In this document: positions 6,132 to 14,724 of the stretch, in pieces
Numbering within the stretch: the first letter of the stretch is position 1
Layout of the letters: each line of letters starts with the position of its first letter
Assembly: GCF_014699055.1 (NCBI RefSeq)
Contig: NZ_JACXAC010000006.1
Coordinates: forward strand, 372,001 to 436,000
Direction: 5' to 3'
Source of the DNA: Hymenobacter armeniacus
GTDB lineage: Bacteria; Bacteroidota; Bacteroidia; Cytophagales; Hymenobacteraceae
DNA: 64,000 bases
Notes under the pieces: model-generated
What the model was told of the DNA's origin: nothing
Seen by the model: the letters and a program-made list of their open reading frames with translations, nothing else
Database searches by the model: none
Position numbers and translations under genes: made by a program

Positions 6132-7859
6132 CTAGCGGAACAAGTTCGTTTTGGCCAGCTCCAGCAGCTCGCTGCCGCGGCCGTTCATCAGGGCCCGCAC
6201 CGCGTACAGCCCGAAGCCCTGCGCCTGCTTCCGGTCGATGCTCGGCGGCATGCTCAGCTCCTGGCGCTTCACCACGGCGTCGACCAGCGCCGGCCCGTCG
6301 TGGGCCAGGGCCTCGCGCAGCACGCCTTCAAGCTGGCCGGGGTCCTGCACGCGGTAGCCTTTCAGACCGGCCGCTTCGGCCACGGCCCCAAAATCGGGGT
6401 TATCGAGCGCGGTACCGTAGTCGAGCAGGCCGGCGGCTTTCATTTCCAGCTCCACGAAGCTGAGGGCCGAGTTGTTAAACACGATGATTTTGACGGGGAT
6501 TTTGTGCTGGCGAATGGTCAGCAGTTCGCTCAGCAGCATGGCCACGCCGCCGTCGCCGCACAGGGCAATTACCTGCCGGCCGGGCTCCACCAACGCCGCG
6601 CCGTAGGCCTGCGACACCGCATTGGCCATGCTGCCGTGCACGAAGGAGCCGATGAGGCGGCGCTGGCCGTTCATGCTCAGGTAGCGGGCCGCCCAGATGG
6701 TGGGCGTGCCCACGTCGCAGGTGAAAATGGCGTTTTCGGCGGCCAGCTCATCCAGCAAGCGGGCCACGTGCTGCGGGTGCAGGCTGGTGTCGCCGGCCTC
6801 GCCGGTGGCCAGTTCGGCAAGGTGGGCGCGGTCGTCGCGGTGGCGCTGCTGGGCTTCTTCCAAGTGTGCCGAATCGGCGCGCGGCGTGAGGTGCGGCAGC
6901 AGGGCACGCAGGGTTTCGGCCACGTCGCCCACCAAGCCAATCTCCACGCGGGTGCGGCGGCCAATGTGCTCGGGGCGGGTGTCGACCTGCACCACCCGGG
7001 CATCTTCGGGGAAGAACTGGCGGTAGGGAAAGTCGGTGCCCAGCATCAGAATGGTGTCGGCGTCCATGAGGGCGTGGTAGCCGGCGGGCATGCCCAGCAG
7101 GCCGGTCAGGCCCACGGCGTAGGGGTTGTTGGGCTCCACAAACTCTTTGCCGCGCAACGACTGCACCACCGGCGCTTTCAGGGCCTCGGCCGCCAGCAGC
7201 AGCTCGGCGTGCGCCCCCGCACAGCCAATGCCGGCCAGAATGGCCACTTTTTCGCCGGCATTCAGCAACGTCGCTGCTTGTCGAATGTCGGCCTCGGCGG
7301 GACGGGCCGTGCTGTGGTGGCCCAGGGTGGGCAGGCGCACCTCGGGCGCGTCGGTTTCGAGGTAGGCCACGTCGCCGGGCAGCACCACCACGGCCACGCC
7401 ACGCTGGCCCAGGGCGGCCGCCACGGCACTTTCGATGGTGCGCACGGCCTGCTCCGGCGTCGAAATCAACTCGCAGAAATGGCTGCACTCTTTGAAAATG
7501 CGCTCCGGGTGCGTTTCCTGAAAGTAGCCGGTGCCGATTTCCACGCTCGGAATCTGGGCGGCCAGGGCCAGCACCGGCACGCGGCTGCGGTGGCAGTCGA
7601 AGAGGCCGTTGATGAGGTGGGTATTGCCCGGCCCACAGGAGCCGGCGCACACTGCTAGGTCGCCGGTGAGGTGGGCTTCGGCGCCGGCCGCGAAGGCGCC
7701 TCCCTCCTCGTGCCGTACGGCAATGAACTCGATGCCCTCGCGGGTCCGGATGGTGTCGGTGATGCCATTGAGCGAGTCGCCCACCACGCCAAACACGCGC
7801 CGGACGCCGGCGGCCTGCAGGGTATCAACAATGATTTCAGCTACGGATTTCTTCGGCAT
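6132..7859 (-). CDS. poxB: ThDP-dependent pyruvate dehydrogenase (quinone)/pyruvate oxidase
   Basis: 575 residues, close to E. coli PoxB. The N-terminal ThDP pyrimidine domain has FGVVGDSLNG and the catalytic glutamate in RHEEGGAF; the middle domain is FAD-binding-like; the C-terminal domain carries the ThDP motif GDGGVAMLL ... IVFNN. The last part (SMPPSIDRKQAQGFG) resembles the PoxB C-terminus. The enzyme decarboxylates pyruvate to acetate and passes electrons to quinone. The MPKKS start at 7859 is chosen by homology; an in-frame ATG at 7931 would begin upstream of the preceding terminator. Acetolactate synthase is a related alternative but fits less well. Confidence 0.88.
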   Translation of the reverse strand: MPKKSVAEIIVDTLQAAGVRRVFGVVGDSLNGITDTIRTREGIEFIAVRHEEGGAFAAGAEAHLTGDLAVCAGSCGPGNTHLINGLFDCHRSRVPVLALAAQIPSVEIGTGYFQETHPERIFKECSHFCELISTPEQAVRTIESAVAAALGQRGVAVVVLPGDVAYLETDAPEVRLPTLGHHSTARPAEADIRQAATLLNAGEKVAILAGIGCAGAHAELLLAAEALKAPVVQSLRGKEFVEPNNPYAVGLTGLLGMPAGYHALMDADTILMLGTDFPYRQFFPEDARVVQVDTRPEHIGRRTRVEIGLVGDVAETLRALLPHLTPRADSAHLEEAQQRHRDDRAHLAELATGEAGDTSLHPQHVARLLDELAAENAIFTCDVGTPTIWAARYLSMNGQRRLIGSFVHGSMANAVSQAYGAALVEPGRQVIALCGDGGVAMLLSELLTIRQHKIPVKIIVFNNSALSFVELEMKAAGLLDYGTALDNPDFGAVAEAAGLKGYRVQDPGQLEGVLREALAHDGPALVDAVVKRQELSMPPSIDRKQAQGFGLYAVRALMNGRGSELLELAKTNLFR

Positions 7860-7894
7860 GGATTTCGGCGCTATGACATTGGCTGTACGCAAAA

Positions 7895-7928
7895 ACAAAA
7901 GGCCCGGCGAGGGAGCCGGGCCTTTTGT
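7895..7928 (-). terminator. Terminator after the ABC/GntR/GIN operon
   Basis: A 14-base stem (7895-7908 with 7915-7928), six-base loop GAGGGA, and a T-rich tail on the minus strand. It lies between the GIN-domain gene and poxB. The T-rich tail also contains TGTTTTTG, a weak -7 candidate for poxB. Confidence 0.88.
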
Positions 7929-7989
7929 CAATTAAATGCGGTACACCCCACTCTACTTACGCGGCAGTTGCACGGCGCTGCCGCAGGGG

Positions 7990-8697
7990 CTACCGTGACG
8001 CGGTTGGGCCCAGCCCCTGCGCGGCCTCGCCTTCGAAATGCGCGGTTGCCGTGGCGGCAAACCGGTAGCGCGGATGTTCGATGCCGCACGCCTGATTGAG
8101 CACGCCCCGGTCGCCGACGGCCACGTCCGCGGACCGAATGCGGTTGTTTTTTTCGAGGCCAAGTTCAGTACCGCTGGCCGCATTTACCCGCAAATACGCC
8201 AACTCACTGCCCACCACCTGCACCGATACCCCCGACGCGGCATCCACCGCCAGGCTGTCCTGCAGCAGGTTCTCCAGCACCACATGGCCGCCCGCTCCCT
8301 TGCGCCGGCCGGCCACGGTGGCAGGGACAGCGGCGGTGAAGCGCCGCAGCTCCGGGCAGGAGATGATGACCGTTTCGCGGTTGCCCAGGTCTTCTTCTTT
8401 GTCGGGATAAGCCAGGGCCACCGTCAGGCGCTGGCCCTGCTGGCTGATGCGCACGTACTTGGCGGCACCTTCGTTGAGGTGCACGGCATAGGGCCCGCGC
8501 ACCACCTTGATGCTGAAGCGCGTGGCCGTGGGCACGGCCACTTCGCTAAAATTGGTCAGGGGCAGCGCCGTATAGCCGTAAAACGGCTTTTTGTAGTGGC
8601 CGGTGCGGTATTCGGCGCTCAGGGCCAGGTTGTAGGTCAGAAGCGAGCCGAGCAAGAGCGTCACACCCGCCGCAAATAACTGGTTACTGGTTTTCAT
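7990..8697 (-). CDS. GIN-domain (DUF2807-like) exported protein
   Basis: 235 residues with an N-terminal hydrophobic segment (FAAGVTLLLGSLLTYNLALS) that may be a signal peptide or anchor. The remainder is beta-rich with repeated turns such as VDAASGVSVQVVGS and VNAASGTELGL, the pattern of GIN/DUF2807 beta-helix domains. It is the last gene of a four-gene unit (ABC ATPase, permease, GntR, this gene) and starts 14 bases inside the GntR gene, so it is translationally coupled. GIN-domain proteins often accompany envelope-stress regulators; the biochemical role is unknown. The assignment is moderate because the similarity is to pattern, not to sharp motifs. Confidence 0.72.
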   Translation of the reverse strand: MKTSNQLFAAGVTLLLGSLLTYNLALSAEYRTGHYKKPFYGYTALPLTNFSEVAVPTATRFSIKVVRGPYAVHLNEGAAKYVRISQQGQRLTVALAYPDKEEDLGNRETVIISCPELRRFTAAVPATVAGRRKGAGGHVVLENLLQDSLAVDAASGVSVQVVGSELAYLRVNAASGTELGLEKNNRIRSADVAVGDRGVLNQACGIEHPRYRFAATATAHFEGEAAQGLGPTASR

Positions 8698-9076
8698 GGG
8701 AAATGGGGTGTAGTTGCGCGTGTTTGAACTCTTCGTAGCGGCGTTGCACCTCGGGCAGTTCAATGCCGAGCAGCAGCATGGTGCCAAACACCTCCGGCAA
8801 TTCCTGCGTCAGAAACCGCTCGCGGCGGGCGGCCTGCACTTGCTGCACGGCCGCGGGGGCCACAAAAAAGCCGATGCCCCGCTTGTTATACAGCACTTCC
8901 TGGCTTTGCAGCAGCTCGTAGGTGCGCATCACTGTGTTGGGGTTCACCTGCAGGTCGCCGGCTAGCTCGCGCACCGACGGAATCTTGCTGTCGGGCGGCC
9001 ACTTGCCCCGCAGTATCAGCTCGCTCACGTACCCGGCTATTTGCAGGTAAATGGCTTCATTTTCTTTAAAATCCAT
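8684..9076 (-). CDS. GntR-family (YtrA-type) transcriptional regulator
   Basis: 130 residues, the short YtrA subfamily size. The winged helix spans about residues 8-75 with the typical IPSVRELAGDLQVNPNTVMRTYE region; the C-terminal part is a short helical dimerisation tail rather than a ligand-binding domain. YtrA-type regulators usually repress an adjacent ABC transporter and respond to cell-wall stress. Here the gene is third in the operon, after ATPase and permease, whereas the family is usually first. A possible operator is in the region upstream of the ATPase (10728-10753), where CTAGTGT and CTAGTACACT occur, but this is weak. Confidence 0.9.
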   Translation of the reverse strand: MDFKENEAIYLQIAGYVSELILRGKWPPDSKIPSVRELAGDLQVNPNTVMRTYELLQSQEVLYNKRGIGFFVAPAAVQQVQAARRERFLTQELPEVFGTMLLLGIELPEVQRRYEEFKHAQLHPISHENQ

Positions 9077-9094
9077 GATTTTGATGCCTCGCGA

Positions 9095-9874
9095 TTAAAT
9101 CTCTTTCTCTTTCAATCGAGCAAAAGCGCCTGCCCAGGCCAGCAGCATCAGGCCCAGCATTACCCATTGCACCCAGCCATTGTAGGCTGGCGCTACGCTG
9201 ACGGAATACCATTTCTGGCCCTCCTGAAAGGTGACGTTCGAAAACGGCATTACCATGTCCAACGATGGTTTCAGCAGAATTTTCGCCAGCATTGTATTGG
9301 CCAGCACAAGCGCCACGGCGCCCAGCAGCCCGGCAAAAGCCGTGCGCACGAAGTGCTGCTTTTGAAAAAAGATGCTGCCCCACAAGAAACCCGAGCTCAG
9401 CACTGCGTAGCCCACCAAGATGTAGTAGAGCTTGCTTTCCTGCGAAAACAGCGGCAGCAGCTTCGCGATTTTGCCCGGCCCGGCAGCAAAGTGCAGCACG
9501 AGGGCATCCACGAGGAAGAAACCGCTCACGTACACCGTCAGAAACACGGGCAGCACATAGCACCAGCCCACCAGGAATTTTTCCCACGTCGAAGCCGGCA
9601 GCATGAGCGCCGCCGTGGCCTGCCGCTTGTCGCCCAACGGCGCAAACACGCTGCTCGTGAACAGCAGCCCCACCAGAAGCAGCCCCGTAACGAAGGCGCC
9701 AATCTGATTGCCCACGGGCAGTGGTTCTACCGCCGACCCGTTCACCGAAGTGGCCAGCCAGAGGGCTAGCAGCCCCAGCACCACCCCCGTGGCCAGTAGG
9801 TAGCCGCGCCCGTGCTCGGCCGTGTGCTTACTGAATAAGCGCCCAAAACGCGAAATACTAAAGAACTGGCTCAT
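9095..9874 (-). CDS. ABC-type transporter permease subunit
   Basis: 259 residues with about six membrane segments, starting near residues 27-45 (LATGVVLGLLALWLATS), then 56-75, 105-125, 150-170, 180-200 and 235-255. No soluble domain. It starts 17 bases inside the ATPase gene and ends 18 bases before the GntR gene, so the three are one unit. The ABC-2-like topology and the YtrA-type regulator suggest a YtrBC-like exporter for envelope homeostasis. The substrate cannot be told from the sequence. Confidence 0.82.
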   Translation of the reverse strand: MSQFFSISRFGRLFSKHTAEHGRGYLLATGVVLGLLALWLATSVNGSAVEPLPVGNQIGAFVTGLLLVGLLFTSSVFAPLGDKRQATAALMLPASTWEKFLVGWCYVLPVFLTVYVSGFFLVDALVLHFAAGPGKIAKLLPLFSQESKLYYILVGYAVLSSGFLWGSIFFQKQHFVRTAFAGLLGAVALVLANTMLAKILLKPSLDMVMPFSNVTFQEGQKWYSVSVAPAYNGWVQWVMLGLMLLAWAGAFARLKEKEI

Positions 9875-10715
9875 GAGCAGAAGGTTGGGTTGATAAATGG
9901 TGCGTCAGCGCGGGCGCTTCGCTCACCAAGGCATTGAATAGTAATTCCAGGTCGACGCGGCCCGGCACGCCGCTGCGGTTGGGCCGGATGACCTGGGCGC
10001 CGCGCACCGATTCTTCGGCGTAGAGGGCCGTGGCGTCGGCCTCCGGCACCGTGGCGAAGGTCAGCCGCTCGGCTAGGTCGCCCAGGTCGGCGTTGAGCAC
10101 AATGCGCCGGCCGTGCAGCACCAGCACGGTGTCAATCAGGCTTTCCAAATCGCGCACCTGGTGGGTGGAGATGATGAGGCAACGCTCCTCGGTGAGGGCC
10201 GAGGCCACGATTTTGCGGAACTGCGCCTTGCTGGGAATGTCGAGGCCGTTGGTGGGCTCGTCCAGCACCAGCAGGCGGGTGTTGGCGGCCAGGGCAAAGG
10301 CAATCATGAATTTCTTCTGCTGCCCAAACGAGAGCGACGGCAGCACGGCCTGCGCCGGCACCTCAAACTCGGCTAGGTACCGGGCCAGCGCCTCGTGGTC
10401 GAACGCGGGGTAGAACCCCGCCGTGTGCGCCACGAATTTCGCGGCCGTCACGCCCGGCACGTACACCTCTTCGGGTAGGAAGAACAGGTCGGCCAGCACG
10501 GCCGGCAGGCGCTTGGCCGCTGGCTGCCCCAGCACCTCGCACGTGCCGGCCTGCGGAAACGCCAGCCCCACCATGTTTTTGAGCAGGGTGGACTTGCCCG
10601 CTCCGTTTTTGCCCAGCAGGCCATAGATGTGGCCCTGTTCCAGCGTCAGGCTGAGGTTTTGAAAAAGTGGATGTTTGCGAGAGTACCCGAAATGGAGGTT
10701 ACGGATGCGGACCAT
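9858..10715 (-). CDS. ABC transporter ATP-binding protein
   Basis: 285 residues. Walker A GLLGKNGAGKST near residue 35, signature LSFGQQKK near 130, Walker B RLLVLDEPTNGLD near 150, and the switch histidine in LIISTHQVRDLE. The signature is a variant (SFGQQ instead of SGGQ). The C-terminal extension after about residue 210 is typical of exporter-type ATPases. First gene of the ABC-permease-GntR-GIN operon, overlapping the permease gene by 17 bases. A good promoter (TTG-N20-TACGTTTG) lies 40 bases upstream. Confidence 0.94.
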   Translation of the reverse strand: MVRIRNLHFGYSRKHPLFQNLSLTLEQGHIYGLLGKNGAGKSTLLKNMVGLAFPQAGTCEVLGQPAAKRLPAVLADLFFLPEEVYVPGVTAAKFVAHTAGFYPAFDHEALARYLAEFEVPAQAVLPSLSFGQQKKFMIAFALAANTRLLVLDEPTNGLDIPSKAQFRKIVASALTEERCLIISTHQVRDLESLIDTVLVLHGRRIVLNADLGDLAERLTFATVPEADATALYAEESVRGAQVIRPNRSGVPGRVDLELLFNALVSEAPALTHHLSTQPSAHEPVL

Positions 10716-10754
10716 GAGGCTGTCGTTCTAGTGTCTTATTGATCTAGTACACTG

Positions 10755-10785
10755 CAAACGTAAAGCACGCATTTATTTCCTGCAA
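10755..10785 (-). promoter_or_regulatory. Promoter of the ABC/GntR operon
   Basis: On the minus strand TTG at 10783-10785, a 20-base spacer, then TACGTTTG at 10755-10762: a full Bacteroidota -33/-7 match. Nearby CTAGTGT (10728-10734) and CTAGTACACT (10744-10753) could belong to a GntR operator, with low confidence. Confidence 0.8.
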
Positions 10786-10808
10786 GCTTTATTTTTTGTT
10801 AATAGCAA

Positions 10809-10838
10809 AAAGCCCGTTCCTGATTTGGCACGGGCTTT
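10809..10838 (-). terminator. Terminator of the small SHOCT-like gene
   Basis: Nine-base stem AAAGCCCGT (10809-10817) with ACGGGCTTT (10830-10838), 12-base loop, and a T-run on the minus strand. Confidence 0.78.
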
Positions 10839-10857
10839 CTTGGCACTGTAAATGCGG

Positions 10858-11088
10858 CTAGAAGCTGGCCAGAATGTGGTTGCGCTGCTCGTCGTATTGC
10901 GCCTCGGTGATATGGGCTTGCTCGAGCAGGCTTTTCAGAGTGCGCAGGGCCGTAAGGGTAGCGTTGGGGCCAGCACCTGCGCGCGTGGGGTTTTTGCTGC
11001 CCATCAGGGATATCTGAATGCGCCGGGCACAGTGGCTACAGGTATCGCCCAGCACCCGGTGGCCGTGTTTGCAATACTTACTTGACAT
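10858..11088 (-). CDS. Small zinc-ribbon/SHOCT-like protein
   Basis: 76 residues in two parts. The N-terminus has KYCKHGHRVLGDTCSHCARR, whose Cys/His spacing suggests a small zinc knuckle. The C-terminus (LKSLLEQAHITEAQYDEQR) fits the SHOCT pattern, a short C-terminal helical module that often follows a linker. The gene has its own terminator and is separate from the ABC operon. Function unknown; SHOCT modules are thought to mediate oligomerisation or membrane association. Low complexity between the parts is minimal. Confidence 0.7.
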   Translation of the reverse strand: MSSKYCKHGHRVLGDTCSHCARRIQISLMGSKNPTRAGAGPNATLTALRTLKSLLEQAHITEAQYDEQRNHILASF

Positions 11089-11189
11089 AAAATGGTGCTT
11101 ATAGAACAGGATTTCAAATATCCGGGGGCGTCGCGAAGCAGCGCAAAGTTCAAAAAAATCTTTTTCTTTGCATAAACCTTCTCTCTACC

Positions 11190-12440
11190 GTGCCGCGCCT
11201 ATCCCCTCCCCTGCAAGCCGCGCTACGCGAGGCCGTGGCGGCCCGCTTTGGCCATTCCCTGCGCTATCCCAGCCACTGCGACGCCCTGGAGTTGGAACTG
11301 CAGCAAAACGCTGCCACTGCTGGCCGGCGCCTTAGTCCCAGCACCCTGCGGCGTTTCTTCGGACTGGTTGAAAAAGACGGCGGCTATCACCTTCACACCC
11401 TCGACACGTTGGCGCGCTACGCGGGCCACGCCGATTTTGCGGCTTTCGGGCAATCGGTGTCGGGCCGCGCCTTGCAGCCGTCTACCGCCCGCAGCCCGGC
11501 CACTACCGACATTCCCGAACTGCTGGCCATGGAGCAGCTGGCCTACCCCGAGCGGCTGCTGTTGGGGTACTTTTTGGGGCGCATCACGCGGCCTTCGGCC
11601 CCCGGCGGTGCGGCAGCCCCCCTGGCCCTGCAGCTGGCTACCCACCCAGCTGGCCAGGAATTCTACGTGGAGTCGTTCGTGGACCTGGCCCACCTCACTG
11701 GCGCGTTCGGGGAGGTACTGGCCGTCTACCTGCAGCATAAGCACACGCCCGAGGCCCAACTGTTTGGCCACGCTGCCTTGTTTCTGGCCGAATTTCTGGC
11801 CCAGGACGAGCCGGCCTGGCGCCGCCGCCTAGCGGTGGTGCGCGCTTTGCCCGTGCCGCCCGAGGTGCACGCCTTCCCCCGCGGCCGCCGGGCCTTTGCC
11901 GAAATCGTGACGGCCTGGCACGACGCGCCCGACGGCGTGGTGCCGGCGTCATTGCTGGCCCAGGTGCGGCAGGAAGCCCGCGACGTGCCGCGCACGGTGG
12001 TACCCCAGGGGCCGCTGCCGGCGTTCTACAACCTGTTTCCGGCCGGCTACCACTTCTTCGTGGCCGAGGCGCTATTTCTTACCGGCCAGTTTCCGGCGCT
12101 GCTCGACTGGCTAGCATTCACCAACCAGGAATTTCCCGAGCTGGCCTGGCTCGAAACCAATGTGTTCGACCAGCTGCTGCGCGCTTTCCGGGCCGTGGCC
12201 GAATTGCGCACCGGGCTCATCAGCGCCCGCGCCCCACACCTGCACTCCCTCTTCAACCTGGAAACCAACAGTTGGTTGCTCGACTACTTCCAGGTACACA
12301 TCTGGCTGGTGGAGCTGCACTTCGCCATAGGCAACGATGCGGCCGAAGAAACCCGGCTGCGCAGCCACATCCAGGAGTTTGCGGCGCTGCACCGCATGCC
12401 GTTTTTTGAAACGGTAGCTGAGCGGATTGGTGCGAATTGA
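11190..12440 (+). CDS. Large protein with HTH-like N-terminus, function unknown
   Basis: 416 residues, no membrane segment. The first about 90 residues follow a pattern widespread in Bacteroidota proteins: LSPSTLRRFFGLVEK, then HTLDTLARYAGHADFAAFG, which resembles a helix-turn-helix of the XRE kind at the N-terminus of large accessory proteins. The remaining 300 residues are helical, Leu/Ala-rich and without recognisable motif, perhaps TPR-like. It starts ATGless: the frame begins with GTG CCG CGC CTA at 11190. A regulator or sensor role is inferred only from the N-terminus. The gene stands alone. Confidence 0.72.
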   Translation: MPRLSPPLQAALREAVAARFGHSLRYPSHCDALELELQQNAATAGRRLSPSTLRRFFGLVEKDGGYHLHTLDTLARYAGHADFAAFGQSVSGRALQPSTARSPATTDIPELLAMEQLAYPERLLLGYFLGRITRPSAPGGAAAPLALQLATHPAGQEFYVESFVDLAHLTGAFGEVLAVYLQHKHTPEAQLFGHAALFLAEFLAQDEPAWRRRLAVVRALPVPPEVHAFPRGRRAFAEIVTAWHDAPDGVVPASLLAQVRQEARDVPRTVVPQGPLPAFYNLFPAGYHFFVAEALFLTGQFPALLDWLAFTNQEFPELAWLETNVFDQLLRAFRAVAELRTGLISARAPHLHSLFNLETNSWLLDYFQVHIWLVELHFAIGNDAAEETRLRSHIQEFAALHRMPFFETVAERIGAN

Positions 12441-12444
12441 GATG

Positions 12445-12558
12445 TTATTGCCTTTTCTCAGTGGCATTCACAAGCCCGCGGTAAGCTAAGCGGTAGACGA
12501 TGGCGGCGGTTTTATTTATGCCGTTGTAGCCGGCCAAAAGGTAAAGGGCCTGCATCAT
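12445..12558 (-). CDS. Candidate 37-residue small protein
   Basis: An ORF on the minus strand starting with two ATGs one base after the stop codon of the preceding gene (TAGCATGATG), which is a geometry that permits re-initiation. It reads MMQALYLLAGYNGINKTAA and ends NATEKRQ. No recognised family. It may be a real coupled gene or a chance ORF; the tight spacing is the only support. Confidence 0.35.
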   Translation of the reverse strand: MMQALYLLAGYNGINKTAAIVYRLAYRGLVNATEKRQ

Positions 12559-12559
12559 G

Positions 12560-13060
12560 CTACTGATAGGATTTCAGCATATCGTCAGGGCTCTGTATAA
12601 TTCTGCCATCTGGGAATGCTGCCAAAAACTGACGCCCCAGCGCTTCATCCCGAAAATTTAATAGCGTGAAGGAGCTGTCGAAGGCTATTATTTCGATTTC
12701 GGAACCTGCTAGCTGAAACATCTCTGGCTCCGACCAGATTCGCCGGTTGCCGTCAGCATAAGGCACTTTTTCATGCGTCAGAGTTGGAACAACGCCAGCT
12801 ACTCCGCAGAAAACGCCCCACACCACTTGGATGGCTTGACCAGCAAACGTGTCATGCAATTCTTTTCCAGACACCACGGTATAGCATGATTCCGAACTAT
12901 CTGACTGCGTTTGCCAAGCATCAATCAGCGGTGACCAATCTCCCAGAGTCCAACACTGCAGGTTGGTAACTAGCCAGTTCAGGCTTTCTATTTGCTTTCG
13001 GAGCGGAATCAGCAGCGCGCCCAAATTTGTTTGATAGCCCTCTTCTAAAATTATGGTCAT
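12560..13060 (-). CDS. Hypothetical cytoplasmic protein
   Basis: 166 residues without signal peptide or membrane span. Base composition is visibly less GC-rich than its neighbours, suggesting later acquisition. Notable parts are WTLGDWSPLIDAWQTQSD and a beta-rich C-terminal half (EIEIIAFDSSFTLLNF, then FPDGRIIQ). The ATG overlaps the stop codon of the acyl-CoA carboxylase gene (TGATG), so it is probably translated from that mRNA. A GTG three bases upstream is an alternative start. No family recognised; the size and composition resemble small immunity-type proteins, but nothing supports this directly. Confidence 0.75.
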   Translation of the reverse strand: MTIILEEGYQTNLGALLIPLRKQIESLNWLVTNLQCWTLGDWSPLIDAWQTQSDSSESCYTVVSGKELHDTFAGQAIQVVWGVFCGVAGVVPTLTHEKVPYADGNRRIWSEPEMFQLAGSEIEIIAFDSSFTLLNFRDEALGRQFLAAFPDGRIIQSPDDMLKSYQ

Positions 13061-14688
13061 CACACCTGAATAACCCCCACGTTGTACGCCTTCTCAATCG
13101 GCGCGTGGTTGGCCGCCGCGATGCCTTCGGAAATGACTTTGCGGGTTTCCAGCGGGTCAATCACGGCGTCGACCCAGAGACGGGCCGCGGCGTAGTAGGG
13201 CGAGAGCTGCTCCTCGTAGCGGGCCTTGATGCGGTCGAGCAGTTCTTTTTCAGCTTCGGGGGTGATGACTTCGCCCTTGGCTTTGAGCGAGGCTACTTGG
13301 ATTTGCAGCAGCGTGTTGGCCGCGGCGGCACCGCTCATGACGGCGAGCTGGGCCGTAGGCCAGGCCACGATGAGGCGCGGGTCGTAGGCCTTGCCGCACA
13401 TGGCGTAGTTGCCGGCGCCGTAGCTGTTGCCCACGATGACCGTGAACTTGGGCACCACCGAATTGCTCATGGCATTCACCATTTTGGCGCCGTCCTTGAT
13501 GATGCCGCCCTGCTCGCTCTGGCTGCCCACCATGAAGCCCGACACATCGTGCAGAAACACCAGCGGAATGCGCTTCTGGTTGCAGTTCATGATGAAGCGG
13601 GCCGCTTTATCGGCTGAGTCGGAGTAGATGACGCCGCCCATTTGCATGCCGGTTTTCTTGCTCTTCACGATTTTGCGCTGGTTGGCCACGATGCCCACCG
13701 CCCAGCCGTCGATGCGTGCCAAGCCGCAGATGAGCGTCTGGCCGTACAGGTCTTTGTAGGGCTCAAACTCCGAGTTATCCACCAGCCGGTTGATGATGTC
13801 CATCATGTCGTAGGGCTTCACGCGGTCGGCGGGCAGCAGGCCGTAGATTTCCTGCTCGTCCTGCGCCGGTTTGGCCGGGGCCACACGGCTGAAACCAGCC
13901 GACGCCTGCCCGCCCATCTTGTCGAAGATGTTGCGGATGTGCTCCAAGCACTCCTCGTCGGTATCGAACTTGTAGTCCGTCACGCCCGAGATTTCGGAGT
14001 GCATGCTCGCGCCGCCCAAGGCCTCGTTGTCGATGCTTTCGCCGATAGCCGACTTCACCAGATACGAGCCGGCCAGGAACACCGAGCCCGTGCCGTTCAC
14101 TATCATGGCCTCGTCGCTCATAATGGGCAAATACGCCCCGCCCGCCACACACGGCCCCATAATGGCCGAAATCTGCACGATGCCCATGCTGCTCATCACC
14201 GCGTTGTTGCGGAAGATGCGGCCGAAATGCTCCTTATCCGGGAAAATCTCATCCTGCATGGGCAGGTACACGCCCGCCGAGTCGACGAGGTAGATAATCG
14301 GCAGCTTGTTTTCGATGCTGATTTCCTGGGCCCGCAGGTTCTTTTTGGCGGTGATGGGAAACCAGGCGCCGGCCTTCACGGTGGCGTCGTTGGCCACTAC
14401 CACGCACTGCCGCCCGGCCACGTAGCCGATGACCACCACCACGCCGCCGCCGGGGCAACCGCCTTCCTCCTTGTACATCCCCTCGCCCGCAAACGCGCCG
14501 ATTTCGACCTGCGCCGCGCCTTTATCGAGCAGGTACTCAATCCGCTCGCGGGCGGTGAGCTTGCCTTTGGCCTTGTGGGCCTCGATGCGCTTCGGGCCGC
14601 CGCCGAGGGCCACTTTCTGGAGTTTTTGGGTGAGGTTGAAGCTGAGTTGCTTGAGTTGGTCTTCGTTGCGGTTGAACTCGACGTTCAT
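13060..14688 (-). CDS. Acyl-CoA carboxylase, beta (carboxyltransferase) subunit
   Basis: 542 residues, usual for biotin-dependent carboxyltransferase subunits (PccB/MccB/GccB type). Oxyanion-hole regions are intact: GPCVAGGAYLP in the N-terminal half and VGNSYGAGNYAMCGKAYDPR in the C-terminal half. The GAGNYxMCG form is nearest methylcrotonyl-CoA or geranyl-CoA carboxylases rather than propionyl-CoA carboxylase; the substrate is therefore likely a branched-chain enoyl-CoA from leucine breakdown. No biotin carboxylase subunit is encoded nearby. A promoter close to a terminator (14725-14758) controls it. Confidence 0.92.
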   Translation of the reverse strand: MNVEFNRNEDQLKQLSFNLTQKLQKVALGGGPKRIEAHKAKGKLTARERIEYLLDKGAAQVEIGAFAGEGMYKEEGGCPGGGVVVVIGYVAGRQCVVVANDATVKAGAWFPITAKKNLRAQEISIENKLPIIYLVDSAGVYLPMQDEIFPDKEHFGRIFRNNAVMSSMGIVQISAIMGPCVAGGAYLPIMSDEAMIVNGTGSVFLAGSYLVKSAIGESIDNEALGGASMHSEISGVTDYKFDTDEECLEHIRNIFDKMGGQASAGFSRVAPAKPAQDEQEIYGLLPADRVKPYDMMDIINRLVDNSEFEPYKDLYGQTLICGLARIDGWAVGIVANQRKIVKSKKTGMQMGGVIYSDSADKAARFIMNCNQKRIPLVFLHDVSGFMVGSQSEQGGIIKDGAKMVNAMSNSVVPKFTVIVGNSYGAGNYAMCGKAYDPRLIVAWPTAQLAVMSGAAAANTLLQIQVASLKAKGEVITPEAEKELLDRIKARYEEQLSPYYAAARLWVDAVIDPLETRKVISEGIAAANHAPIEKAYNVGVIQV

Positions 14689-14724
14689 AAAAAGAGCGGT
14701 GGGATTTTGGGTGGGAATGGGCGC

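Noticed and set aside
7953..8183. Frameshift at the end of the GIN-domain gene
   Set aside because: An alternate frame stays open past the stop, but the gene already has normal length and the extension is not like the family.
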